The notes under the pieces are model-generated. The model was not told where the DNA came from. It did no database searches and was given only the letters and a program-made list of their open reading frames with translations. From NCBI GenBank assembly GCA_902476875.1, contig CABSFC010000019.1:1-31568 (forward strand): a stretch of DNA of 31,568 nt, in the 5' to 3' direction. The DNA comes from an uncultured Oscillibacter sp. Its GTDB lineage: Bacteria > Bacillota > Clostridia > Oscillospirales > Oscillospiraceae. A program made the translations under genes and the position numbers. Below are positions 1-7,133 of the stretch, piece after piece (within the stretch, counting starts at the first letter, position 1; every line of letters begins with the position of its first letter).

Positions 1-47
1 CGGAGGTGTGCCGCTTCCCTGTGTTTTGATTGTATGGGTAGGATTTT

Positions 48-73
48 GCCCGGGACATCCCAGCCGTCCCGGG
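48..73 (-). other. Hairpin just past the B12 importer ATPase gene
   Basis: An 8-bp perfect inverted repeat (CCCGGGAC at 49-56, GTCCCGGG at 66-73) lies about 10 nt after the stop of the minus-strand ATPase gene. On the minus strand the base following the stem is CAAAATCC, so there is no T-run. It may end or stabilise the transcript but is not a canonical intrinsic terminator. Nothing else is visible in bases 1-82. Confidence 0.35.
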
Positions 74-82
74 AGGCGCCGC

Positions 83-838
83 TCACATCCTCATGTCAAA
101 GCGGCAGTGTCCCTCTTCGTTCAGATAGGCGCGGCCCTCAATGCCAAAGGCGGCATTGATATTCCGCTCCGTCAAAACCTGGAGCGGCGCGCCGCGGTCC
201 AGCACTCGGCCCTCCCGCATCAGGACCACATGGTCGCAGAAGTGGCAGGCAAGATTCAGATCGTGCAGGACGATCAGGACGGTCTTCCCGCTGTTTTTCA
301 GATAGTTCATGATGAACAGCTGATGGCGGATGTCCAGATGATTGGTGGGCTCGTCCAGAATGACGGTATCCACCTGCTGGGCCACCGTGCGGGCGAGGTA
401 CACCATCTTCCGCTCACCGCCGGACAGCGTGGCGATGTTCCGGTCGGCCATATCCGCCATGTTCAGCTGCGCCAGCGCGTCCAGAACGATCTCGCTGTCT
501 CTGCGCCCACCGCCTTTGCCGCGTCTGGCCGGATAGAGGGCCATTGCCACCACCTCTCTGACGGAAAAGTCAAAGACCGTGGCGTTTTCCTGTCCCACAT
601 AGCCCACCATGGAGGCGACGCGCCGGGGGGAGAGGCGGGAGATGTCGGTGTCCCCCAGAAATATTTCGCCTTCCTGGCGCCTGGTGATGCCAAACACCGT
701 TTTCACCAGCGTGGACTTTCCGCAGCCGTTTGGACCGATGATCCCCGTCATTCTGCCGTGCTCCGCCGTCAGGTCCACGCCGCGCAGGATCTCCTTGCCG
801 CCCAGGCGGACGTGTATATTGGAAAATGAGATTTTCAA
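83..838 (-). CDS. ABC transporter ATP-binding protein, B12/siderophore type (BtuD/FecE-like)
   Basis: Cytoplasmic ATPase that powers import through the permease encoded just upstream. It has 251 residues, normal for the family. Visible motifs are Walker A GPNGCGKST (about residues 35-43), the signature LSGGE (about 138-142), Walker B VILDEP with D162/E163, and the H-loop histidine in VLHDLNLACH. I chose the TTG at 838: it overlaps the permease stop (TTGA), a GGAGG sits 9 nt upstream, and homology begins at KISFSNIHVRLGG. Upstream codons in this frame are only a shadow of the permease gene. It is the last gene of a three-gene operon whose riboswitch suggests a corrinoid substrate. Iron-siderophore uptake uses the same family, so the substrate is inferred from the riboswitch. 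Confidence 0.93.
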   Translation of the reverse strand: MKISFSNIHVRLGGKEILRGVDLTAEHGRMTGIIGPNGCGKSTLVKTVFGITRRQEGEIFLGDTDISRLSPRRVASMVGYVGQENATVFDFSVREVVAMALYPARRGKGGGRRDSEIVLDALAQLNMADMADRNIATLSGGERKMVYLARTVAQQVDTVILDEPTNHLDIRHQLFIMNYLKNSGKTVLIVLHDLNLACHFCDHVVLMREGRVLDRGAPLQVLTERNINAAFGIEGRAYLNEEGHCRFDMRM

Positions 839-1899
839 AACCGACCGCCTCCATAGCGCTTTTTCAGCATCAGAAACAGGAAGAAGGGCGCGCCCACAAA
901 GGCTGTGATGATGCCCAGCGGCAGCTCCGCCGGGCCAAACAGACCCCGGGCGGCGGCGTCGGCCCAGATCAGGTAGACCGCGCCAAGCAGACCGCTGTAA
1001 GGGATGACGACGGAATTGTTGCTGGAGCCGGTCATCAGCCGGACCAGATGGGGCACCATCAGGCCCACAAAGCCGATGATCCCCGTGACGGAGACCAGGG
1101 TGGCGATGGTGATGGAGCAGACCGCGAACATGCCGGTGCGGAACCATGTGACATGCAACCCCATGGCGGTGGCGTCGTCGTCGCCCATCATGAGCAGATT
1201 GAACTTCTTGCCCTGGGAGGTAAAAAACAGGGTGGCCGCCAACACACCCACCAGCGGCAGCCGCAGCGTGGTCCACTGCGCCGCCGCGATGCTGCCCATC
1301 TGCCAGTTATACACCGCCGTGATGCTCTCCTGGCTCTTGGCCAGAAACACCAGCAGGCTGGTAACGGCGCTCATCACCGCGTTGACCGCCGTGCCGGACA
1401 GAAGCAGGGTGACCGGCTGCAGCCGTCCGCCGCTCCCCATCCGCGCCAGGCTGTAGACCGCAAAGGAGGACAGCATCGCGCCCAGCATGGCCGTAAACGT
1501 GATCTGGTACTGTCCGACAAAGTAGGGCAGAGGCATCAGCATGGCCCAGGCCGCCCCCGCGCTGGCGCCGGAGGAGATGCCCAGCACGTAGGGGTCCGCG
1601 ATGGGGTTCAGCACCAGGCACTGCATGACCGCGCCGCAGACGGACAGCCCCATGCCGCACAGCGCGCCGAACAGCACCCGGGGCATCCGCACGTTCCAGA
1701 CGATCTGGTACTCCGAGACGGACCAGGCGCCCGCGGCCAGATGCTCTCCCCTGTGAAGCAGCTGGTCGGAGAGGATGCCGTATACATTGGAGAGAGGCAG
1801 CCGGAAGGACCCGATGCTGACGGCGCCCACGATGGACGCCGCCAGACATGCTATCAGGATGACAAGCACGATCAGGCTGCGCGCACGCTTTCCGCTCAT
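835..1899 (-). CDS. ABC transporter permease, FecCD/BtuC family
   Basis: Inner-membrane permease of 354 residues with the many hydrophobic segments of BtuC-type proteins (about ten). Family sequences are visible: the GxxLPLSNVYGIL region near residues 30-45, WNVRMPRVLFGALCGMGLSVCGAVMQ (the typical 'R-PR-l-a-l-vGa-La-sG---Q' segment), NPIADPYVLGISSGASAGA, and GIIGFVGLMVPHLVR near the C-terminus. It forms the channel through which substrate from the lipoprotein passes. Its ATG overlaps the stop of the binding-protein gene (ATGA) and its stop overlaps the TTG of the ATPase gene, so all three are probably translationally coupled. Substrate is most likely cobalamin or a related corrinoid, inferred from the leader. 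Confidence 0.94.
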   Translation of the reverse strand: MSGKRARSLIVLVILIACLAASIVGAVSIGSFRLPLSNVYGILSDQLLHRGEHLAAGAWSVSEYQIVWNVRMPRVLFGALCGMGLSVCGAVMQCLVLNPIADPYVLGISSGASAGAAWAMLMPLPYFVGQYQITFTAMLGAMLSSFAVYSLARMGSGGRLQPVTLLLSGTAVNAVMSAVTSLLVFLAKSQESITAVYNWQMGSIAAAQWTTLRLPLVGVLAATLFFTSQGKKFNLLMMGDDDATAMGLHVTWFRTGMFAVCSITIATLVSVTGIIGFVGLMVPHLVRLMTGSSNNSVVIPYSGLLGAVYLIWADAAARGLFGPAELPLGIITAFVGAPFFLFLMLKKRYGGGRF

Positions 1900-2918
1900 T
1901 TGTCCGCGGAGACCAGGTCCGGATAGAGGAAAGCGGCGAATTTTTCACAGGCGGTGGCCGCCCGCATATCCTGCATGACCTCCACCAGGGGGATTACCAT
2001 GTAATTCCGGTTTTGGACCGCCGGGACCTGGGCCAGGGCGGGATTGCTGTCGAGAAACGCCATCTTCTCCTCAATGGTCTGCGTGCCGTAGTCGTTGAAC
2101 ACGATCACGTCGGGGTTGGTTGCGATGACCGTCTCCACGCTGGTGGTGAACCAGCGGGAGTCCGCCATGCCCCTCGTGCAGTTGACGCCCCCGGCCAGCT
2201 CGATCAGATTGCTCTCCAGGCCGCTGGAGGTGGTGTAGATCTCGTTGCCGGAGATGCTGTCCATCACGAACACGCTCAGCTTGTCCGCCTCCTCAATGTC
2301 CCGGACCTGCTCCTGCACGGCGCTGATCCTGCCCTGGATATCCGCGATCAGCGCCTCGGCCCGGTCCTCGATTTTGAAGATCCTGCCCAGGTTGCGGATA
2401 TCCGTGTAAATGTCCTCCACCGTCTCGTCCGCCACGATGGTGCCGGTGATGGTCAGGCAGTTGATGCCCTTGCTCTCAAACATCTCATAGGAGCCCCAGG
2501 CGCTTTCGGAGAACACGCTGACCTGGCCGATCACCAGGTCGCAGCCGGTGGCCAGGGCGTTTTCGTGGGACTTTTCGATCTCGGGGATATTCACGAACTG
2601 GTCCGCCAGCTCTGCCAGAGGCATCTCCGCGTCGCTGGCGTGCACATTTTTGCCCACGACGCGGTCCGCCAGCCCCAGCATGACCATGTTCTCCGCGGCG
2701 TAGAGGTTGCAGCAGAGCACCTTTTGGGGCATTTCAGTGAAGGTGACGGTGCGGTCGCCGTTTTCAATGACCACCGTGCCGTAGTCCTCCGCGGAGGCGG
2801 AAACTTCCTCGCTTGGCGCGGCGGGAGCTTCCACGCTGTCCGGTGCGGTGTGGCCGCCGCAGGCGGTCAGGCTCAGGCACAGGTACAGGGCGAAAAGAAG
2901 GGACAGAAACTTTTTCAT
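1896..2918 (-). CDS. ABC transporter substrate-binding lipoprotein (BtuF/FepB-like, periplasmic-binding fold class III)
   Basis: 340-residue extracytoplasmic receptor. The N-terminus MKKFLSLLFALYLCLSLTAC is a lipoprotein signal with lipobox LTAC and lipidated Cys20, followed by a Ser/Glu/Ala-rich tether. The mature part carries the TroA/BtuF-type pattern: QKVLCCNLYAAENMVMLGLADRVVG, then a helix backbone with EDIYTDIRNLGRIF, and a C-terminal lobe with NPDVIVFNDYGTQ. The start at 2918 is set by the signal peptide and a GGAG about 9 nt upstream. The frame stays open further upstream into the riboswitch, but that part is not coding. It is the first gene after the cobalamin riboswitch, so expression should fall when B12 is plentiful. 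Ligand assignment to B12 is inference from that control. Confidence 0.93.
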   Translation of the reverse strand: MKKFLSLLFALYLCLSLTACGGHTAPDSVEAPAAPSEEVSASAEDYGTVVIENGDRTVTFTEMPQKVLCCNLYAAENMVMLGLADRVVGKNVHASDAEMPLAELADQFVNIPEIEKSHENALATGCDLVIGQVSVFSESAWGSYEMFESKGINCLTITGTIVADETVEDIYTDIRNLGRIFKIEDRAEALIADIQGRISAVQEQVRDIEEADKLSVFVMDSISGNEIYTTSSGLESNLIELAGGVNCTRGMADSRWFTTSVETVIATNPDVIVFNDYGTQTIEEKMAFLDSNPALAQVPAVQNRNYMVIPLVEVMQDMRAATACEKFAAFLYPDLVSADK

Positions 2919-2950
2919 GGTATGCAGCTCCTTTTGTAAAATATCACCGC

Positions 2951-2983
2951 AGAAAGCCCCGCTCTTTCCAGAAAGAGCGGGGC
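2951..2983 (-). terminator. Riboswitch-linked terminator hairpin
   Basis: Perfect 12-bp inverted repeat: GCCCCGCTCTTT at 2956-2967 and AAAGAGCGGGGC at 2972-2983, with a 4-nt loop. Read on the minus strand the stem is followed by TTTCT, a short T-tract. It lies between the B12 box and the ribosome binding site of the lipoprotein gene, where the expression platform of a cobalamin riboswitch is expected. Confidence 0.7.
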
Positions 2984-3065
2984 CCGGACAACACAAAAAC
3001 GCCCCAGCGTGCGCTGTGGCTCTGTGCCGGACAGAGATCTTTCTGCGGAAGATTCCCATCCACAA

Positions 3066-3243
3066 CATGTGCAGCAGGTCTCCTGGCTTACGGGTCATGG
3101 CGGGCCGCGCCTTCTCGCTTTCGCAATGGCGTTTGCGGCCAGCTCTCCGTTTACAGTGACCGGATCGCTCGGGATTCACACCCGATTCCCTATGATCTCC
3201 GCGCCGGCGGAAGGGCGGAGCACTGCACATGGTGATTCAATTT
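3066..3243 (-). promoter_or_regulatory. Cobalamin (B12) riboswitch
   Basis: Read on the minus strand, this leader has the conserved parts of the cobalamin riboswitch in order: a GGGAATCGGGTG segment, AATCCCGAGCGATCCGGTCACTGTAA (positions about 3150-3195; the ACTGTAA element is the family hallmark), and the 3' B12 box GCCAGGAGACCTGC at about 3071-3086. It begins within a few bases of the start site predicted by the promoter at 3250-3278. It should sense adenosylcobalamin or a related corrinoid and, together with the hairpin at 2956-2983, attenuate the importer operon. Confidence 0.92.
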
Positions 3244-3249
3244 GTAGGA

Positions 3250-3278
3250 ATTTTAGTCCGATATTGCCGGCTTGTCAA
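3250..3278 (-). promoter_or_regulatory. Sigma-A promoter of the B12 importer operon
   Basis: On the minus strand: -35 TTGACA (3278-3273, perfect), 17-bp spacer, -10 TAAAAT (3255-3250). The predicted start is near 3243, exactly where the riboswitch begins. Confidence 0.85.
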
Positions 3279-3364
3279 TAACAGAAACAGCGTGGAAACG
3301 AATTTCCCGGCCGGTTCCGGATTTCCAGCTCCCATATGAAAATCCCTGGCTGTGAGGCTATGCA

Positions 3365-3382
3365 AAATTTTCATGAAAATTT
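3365..3382. repeat. 18-bp perfect palindrome
   Basis: AAATTTTCATGAAAATTT is its own reverse complement over 18 bp. It lies in the AT-rich stretch between the divergent B12-importer and V-ATPase promoters, about 87 bp upstream of the importer -35 and 166 bp upstream of the ATPase -35. It may be a regulator binding site. No T-tail or gene end is present, so it is not a terminator. The regulator is unknown. Confidence 0.5.
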
Positions 3383-3438
3383 CGGATAAAAACAGGCGGA
3401 ACGTTAAAAATAAAACGAAAAATCGAATTTTTGGAGGA

Positions 3439-3476
3439 TACGCACACGTTTACGAAAATTTACGCACACGTTTGCG
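3439..3476. repeat. Tandem near-palindromic 16-mers, operator candidate
   Basis: TACGCACACGTTTACG (3439-3454) and TACGCACACGTTTGCG (3461-3476) match at 15 of 16 positions and start 22 bp apart, about two helical turns. Inside the second copy, CGCACACGTTTGCG matches its own reverse complement at 12 of 14 positions around a central CG, a layout typical of LacI-family operators. The pair ends 71 bp upstream of the V-ATPase -35 box. The bound protein is not known from this sequence. Confidence 0.5.
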
Positions 3477-3547
3477 CTGAATTTGCAAAAATTTTGGCCG
3501 TTCCTTTGTGCAAAAGGAAGAAAGCGGGGATTTTACGCAAAATTCCC

Positions 3548-3576
3548 TTGCATTGAAGTTGGCGGTGTCCTATACT
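3548..3576 (+). promoter_or_regulatory. Sigma-A promoter of the V-type ATPase operon
   Basis: -35 TTGCAT (3548-3553), 17-bp spacer, -10 TATACT (3571-3576). Predicted start is near 3583, giving a leader of about 129 nt that contains the folded element at 3591-3661. The stretch 3283-3547 upstream contains no gene, only the palindrome and tandem repeats listed separately. Confidence 0.8.
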
Positions 3577-3590
3577 GTTCACTATAAAGA

Positions 3591-3661
3591 GCCACTCTGC
3601 CAGCCTGATACCAAAACGGCGGCGCGCGCAACCAGCGCGCCGGATGCCGTGGGGGAGTGGC
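3591..3661 (+). promoter_or_regulatory. Strongly structured 5' leader of the V-ATPase operon; candidate Na+ (DUF1646-type) riboswitch
   Basis: Three stacked helices can be drawn by eye: GCCACTC (3591-3597) with GAGTGGC (3655-3661); ACGGC (3616-3620) with GCCGT (3646-3650); and GGCGCGC (3621-3627) with GCGCGCC (3635-3641). A long asymmetric internal loop (TGCCAGCCTGATACCAAA) lies opposite GGGG, and a GGAT bulge lies between the upper helices. The element starts about 8 nt after the predicted start site and ends about 30 nt before the ribosome binding site. No terminator follows, so control would act on translation. Na+-I riboswitches are known to control genes of Na+ bioenergetics. Assigning this leader to that class is inference from structure and context; I cannot confirm the consensus. 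Confidence 0.45.
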
Positions 3662-3711
3662 GTAGCTTTATGTCCAAATGAGTTGCACTGCAGGAGAGAA
3701 GGTGAAAACGG

Positions 3712-4026
3712 ATGTCCCTGGAAGCAATCGAAAAGGTCACGCAGGCCGAAAATAAGAGCCAGGAGCGCAGGGCTGCCGCTGAAGCGGAGGCGCGACAGAT
3801 CGTCGCCGAAGCGGAGCGGAAAGGTCTTGCGCTCTTACAGCAGACGCGCGCCGACGCGGCCGAGGCAGGCGGAAAGCTGCTGAAGCGGGCGGAGGAGAAC
3901 GCCGCCCGGCGCACGGCGGAGATCGGCCGGACCTCGGAGGCGGAGAGCGCCTCGCTGCGCCAAGCGGCGGGCAAGCACCTGGAGGAGGCCGCAGAGTTTA
4001 TTGTCGGAAGGGTTGTGAAGCACTGA
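3712..4026 (+). CDS. V-type ATPase peripheral-stalk subunit G/H (E. hirae NtpF equivalent)
   Basis: A 104-residue, almost wholly helical, charged protein rich in Ala, Glu, Arg and Lys (for example AAAEAEARQIVAEAERKGLALLQQ). This is the coiled-coil pattern of the small peripheral-stalk subunit that pairs with subunit E to hold the catalytic head against the membrane part. It is the first gene of the operon, the position of ntpF in E. hirae. The ATG at 3712 is supported by AAGGTG 7 nt upstream. The gene ends 1 nt before the subunit I start. Sequence similarity in coiled coils is weak, so the call rests on size, composition and gene order. Confidence 0.85.
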   Translation: MSLEAIEKVTQAENKSQERRAAAEAEARQIVAEAERKGLALLQQTRADAAEAGGKLLKRAEENAARRTAEIGRTSEAESASLRQAAGKHLEEAAEFIVGRVVKH

Positions 4027-4027
4027 A

Positions 4028-5956
4028 ATGGCCATTGTAAAAATGAAAAAGCTCCGCGTGATCGCGATGGCCGCCAACCGGGATGAACTGCTGAAGGGCC
4101 TTTTGCACCTGGGCTGTGTGGAGATCAGCGAACCCGTGGGCAAGCTGGCCGACCCGGCCTGGTCCGCGCTTTTGAAGCGCGGGACTTCGCGTCTGGCCGA
4201 GACGAAGAGCGAGATCACGGATGTGAACACCGCTCTGGAGGCTATCAAGCGCTATGCCCAGACGAAGGACGGCCTGTTTATCCAGCGCCACCCGATCTCG
4301 GAGCGGGAGTTCCTCAGCGCCAAAACCGTGGAGCAGGCCCGAAAGTCCTGTGAACAGATCAACGGCCTGCTGCAGGACCTGAGCCGTCTGCAGGGGGAGG
4401 AGAACCGGCTGCTGTCCCGCAGGGCGGGGCTCCAGCCCTGGGCTTCGCTGGACATGCCGCTGGAGCGGGCGGGTACGGCCCACGCGGTGTTCCGCCTGGG
4501 GGTCTGCCCCGGCAGCACCGACACCGGCGCCATCAAGACGGAGCTGGCCGCGGCGGACGCGGCGGCGGAGATCTATGAGATCAGCGCGGACAAGCAGCAG
4601 AAGTACTACCTGTTGGTCTGTCACCGCGCCGAGGAGGAAAAGGTCCAGGAGATCCTCCGGCCCCACAGCTTCAGCGCCACGGCGTTCCAGAACGTCGCCG
4701 GCACGGCGGCGGAGAACATCCTGGAGCTGGACCGGCAGATCGGGGAGAACCGGAAGGAGCAGGAGGCGGCCACCGCCGCCATCGTGGAGAACGCCGACGC
4801 GCGGGACGCCCTGCGGCTGTATGCGGACCGGTTGAACACCGAGGCTGCGAAGGACACCAACGCCGAGCGTCTGCTGACCGACGGCACCATCCTCTTCTTC
4901 GAGGGCTGGGCCCCGGCGGAGCGCATCGGGGAGGTACAGGACTTCCTGGACCGCACAGGCTGTGCCTGGGAGACCGCGGACCCCACGGAGGACGAGTACC
5001 CGGAGGTCCCCGTCCAGTTGAAAAACAACTGGCTGACCAGGCCGCTGAACATGGTGACGGAGATGTACTCTCTGCCCGCATACAACAACGTGGACCCCAA
5101 CCCGCTGATGGCGCCGTTTTTCATTTTGTTCTACGGCATCATGATGGCGGACATGGGCTACGGCATCCTGATGATCCTGGCGGGCTTGTTCATCACCAAA
5201 AAATACCGCCCCAAGGGCACCATGGGCCATATGTTCGGCCTTTTGACCCTGTGCGGCGTCAGCACCTTCATCATGGGCGCCATCACCGGCGGCTTCTTCG
5301 GAGATTTCCTGACCCAGGCGGTGAAGATCACCACAGGGAAGGACTTCGCGCTTCCGGCGCTGTTCACGCCTTTGGACGATACGCTGATGATCCTGGTTGG
5401 CGCCATGGCCCTAGGTCTGGTGCAGATCGTCACCGGTATGGCCATCAGCTTCATCCGCAAGATCAAGGCGGGACAGATCATGGACGCCGTCTGTGAGGAG
5501 GTCACCTGGTGGGTGGTCTTCCTGGGCATTGGATTGATGGCCGTGGGCGTCACCAATCTGGTGCTGTATCTCGGCATCGCCATGGTGGTGGCCGGACCCT
5601 TGATCACCGGCAAGGGCTTTGGCAAGATCATGGGGATCTTCGGCTCCCTGTACAACCATATCACCGGCTATTTCGGCGATATCCTGTCCTACGCCCGTCT
5701 GATGGCCCTGATGCTGGCGGGCAGCGTGATTGCCCAGGTGTTTAATACGCTGGGCGCTATTCCCAACAATATCATTATTTTCCTGATCATCTCCATGGCG
5801 GGCAACGCCCTGAACTTTGCCCTGAACCTGCTGGGCTGCTATGTGCATGACCTGCGTCTGCAGTGCCTGGAGTACTTCGGTAAGTTCTATGAGGACGGCG
5901 GCAAGCCGTTCCGGCCCCTGGCGATGGAAACCAAATACGTGGATATCACAGAGTAA
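4028..5956 (+). CDS. ntpI: V-type ATPase membrane subunit I (a-type stator subunit)
   Basis: 642-residue stator subunit that with the K ring forms the ion path. The N-terminal half (about residues 1-340) is soluble, with coiled-coil stretches that contact the peripheral stalks. The C-terminal half has several membrane helices. Recognisable family sequences include MAPFFILFYGIMMADMGYGILMI, GGFFGDF and the very conserved ITGYFGDILSYARLMALMLAGSVIAQVFN, which carries the essential arginine facing the rotor glutamate, followed by LGCYVHDLRLQCLEYFGKFYEDGGKPFRPL at the end. Length is typical. The start is 1 nt after the upstream stop, implying coupled translation. Confidence 0.97.
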   Translation: MAIVKMKKLRVIAMAANRDELLKGLLHLGCVEISEPVGKLADPAWSALLKRGTSRLAETKSEITDVNTALEAIKRYAQTKDGLFIQRHPISEREFLSAKTVEQARKSCEQINGLLQDLSRLQGEENRLLSRRAGLQPWASLDMPLERAGTAHAVFRLGVCPGSTDTGAIKTELAAADAAAEIYEISADKQQKYYLLVCHRAEEEKVQEILRPHSFSATAFQNVAGTAAENILELDRQIGENRKEQEAATAAIVENADARDALRLYADRLNTEAAKDTNAERLLTDGTILFFEGWAPAERIGEVQDFLDRTGCAWETADPTEDEYPEVPVQLKNNWLTRPLNMVTEMYSLPAYNNVDPNPLMAPFFILFYGIMMADMGYGILMILAGLFITKKYRPKGTMGHMFGLLTLCGVSTFIMGAITGGFFGDFLTQAVKITTGKDFALPALFTPLDDTLMILVGAMALGLVQIVTGMAISFIRKIKAGQIMDAVCEEVTWWVVFLGIGLMAVGVTNLVLYLGIAMVVAGPLITGKGFGKIMGIFGSLYNHITGYFGDILSYARLMALMLAGSVIAQVFNTLGAIPNNIIIFLIISMAGNALNFALNLLGCYVHDLRLQCLEYFGKFYEDGGKPFRPLAMETKYVDITE

Positions 5957-5976
5957 ACATTTAGGAGGAAACTACA

Positions 5977-6504
5977 ATGGAAGAAATGACTCAGTTGATC
6001 GAAATGCAGCAGTCCCTGACGTTCCTGGGCAGCATCGGCGGCCTGGCCCTGGCTTTGCTTGGCGCGGGTCTTGCGGCGGTCCTCTCCGGCATCGGCTCCG
6101 CGAAGGGCACCGGCATCGCCGGCGAGGCGGGCACCGGCCTTCTGTGCCAGGACCCCAGCAAGTTCGGTAAGGTCATGATCCTGCAGGTCATCCCCGGCAC
6201 CCAGGGCCTGTACGGCCTGGTGGTTTGGTTCTTCGCCATCTTCCGCATGGGCCTGCTGTCCGGCACGCTGCCCCAGCTGACCATCGCCCAGGGCTGCCAG
6301 TACCTGTTCGCCTGCCTGCCCATGGCGCTGGGCGGCCTGTTCTCCGCCATCGCCCAGGGCCGCGTGGCCGCCGGTTCCATCAACATCCTGGCCAAGAAGC
6401 CAGACGACTGGTCCAAGGGCATGGTCCTCTGCATCACCGTGGAGTTCTACGCCATCCTGTCTCTGCTGGCTTCCATGCTGATGATTATCAACATTAGCGC
6501 CTGA
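5977..6504 (+). CDS. ntpK: V-type ATPase proteolipid subunit K (rotor ring)
   Basis: 175-residue fused double-hairpin proteolipid that forms the rotor ring in the membrane. Four hydrophobic helices are visible, with two related halves (GIGSAKG...GEAG and SAIAQGRVAAGS). Only the second half keeps the ion-binding carboxylate (E156 in VEFYAIL). The first half has PGTQGLYG instead. The Na+ ligands known from E. hirae NtpK align as I72 (backbone carbonyl at the Leu61 position), T75, Q76, Q127 and E156, with Y79 also kept. I infer Na+ transport. The ribosome binding site TTAGGAGGAA lies just upstream of the ATG. Confidence 0.97.
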   Translation: MEEMTQLIEMQQSLTFLGSIGGLALALLGAGLAAVLSGIGSAKGTGIAGEAGTGLLCQDPSKFGKVMILQVIPGTQGLYGLVVWFFAIFRMGLLSGTLPQLTIAQGCQYLFACLPMALGGLFSAIAQGRVAAGSINILAKKPDDWSKGMVLCITVEFYAILSLLASMLMIINISA

Positions 6505-6527
6505 CCCCACAGAAAGGGGAGTCAATC

Positions 6528-7118
6528 ATGAACGGAATCGAAAAAATCACGCAGTTGATCGAATCTGACGCGCAGTCGGAGATCGACCGTGTTCTGAGCG
6601 AAGCCAAAGAGGAGGCCGCGAAGATCACCGCCCGCTATGAGGAGCAGGCGGCCGCCGAGGCCGCCGAGCTGACCGCCAGGAACGAGAAAGCCGCCGCCGA
6701 GCGGGAGGAGCGCCTGGTGAGCGTCGCCCAGATGGAGGCGCGCAAGGTGATCCTCGGCGTCAAGCAGGAGATGGTGGAGCAGGTCTACGTCCAGGCGCTG
6801 CAGAAGCTCTGCGCCATGCCGGACAAGGAGTACGTAGACGTTCTGGCCGGCCTACTGGCGCAGGCGTCCTCCAGCGGCCGCGAGGAGGTCGTGCTCTCCC
6901 CGGCGGACCGCAAGCGGGTGGGCAAGGCCGCCGTTGACAAGGCCAACGCGGCCTCCGGCAAGAAGCTGGTGCTGTCCGAGGAGACCCGGCCCATCGAGGG
7001 CGGCTTCATCCTGAAGGACAAGAACGTGGAGGTCAACTGCACCTTCGAGACCCTGGTGCGCCTGCAGAAGGCGGAGACCGCGGGAGCGGTGGTGAAAAAG
7101 CTGTTCCCGGAGGCATGA
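6528..7118 (+). CDS. ntpE: V-type ATPase peripheral-stalk subunit E
   Basis: 196-residue peripheral-stalk protein. The first ~85 residues form a long charged helix (EIDRVLSEAKEEAAKITARYEEQAAAEAAEL) expected to coil with the G/H subunit. The C-terminal part forms the globular domain with the family patterns LLAQASSSGREEVVLSPADRKRVGK and EETRPIEGGFILKDKNVEVNCTFETLV. It binds the top of the A3B3 head. The start ATG follows AAAGGGGAG. It sits between K and C as in E. hirae. Confidence 0.95.
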   Translation: MNGIEKITQLIESDAQSEIDRVLSEAKEEAAKITARYEEQAAAEAAELTARNEKAAAEREERLVSVAQMEARKVILGVKQEMVEQVYVQALQKLCAMPDKEYVDVLAGLLAQASSSGREEVVLSPADRKRVGKAAVDKANAASGKKLVLSEETRPIEGGFILKDKNVEVNCTFETLVRLQKAETAGAVVKKLFPEA

Positions 7119-7133
7119 CAAGGAGGAAGTGTC

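Noticed and set aside
826..2939. Plus-strand open frames opposite the B12 importer genes
   Set aside because: Composition is His/Gln/Gly/Arg-rich; the minus-strand genes have full family motifs, so these are shadows.
3150..3195. A tRNA-like arm in the leader of the B12 importer
   Set aside because: The GGGAATC/GATTCCC-like pairing belongs to the cobalamin riboswitch; there is no acceptor stem or anticodon arm.
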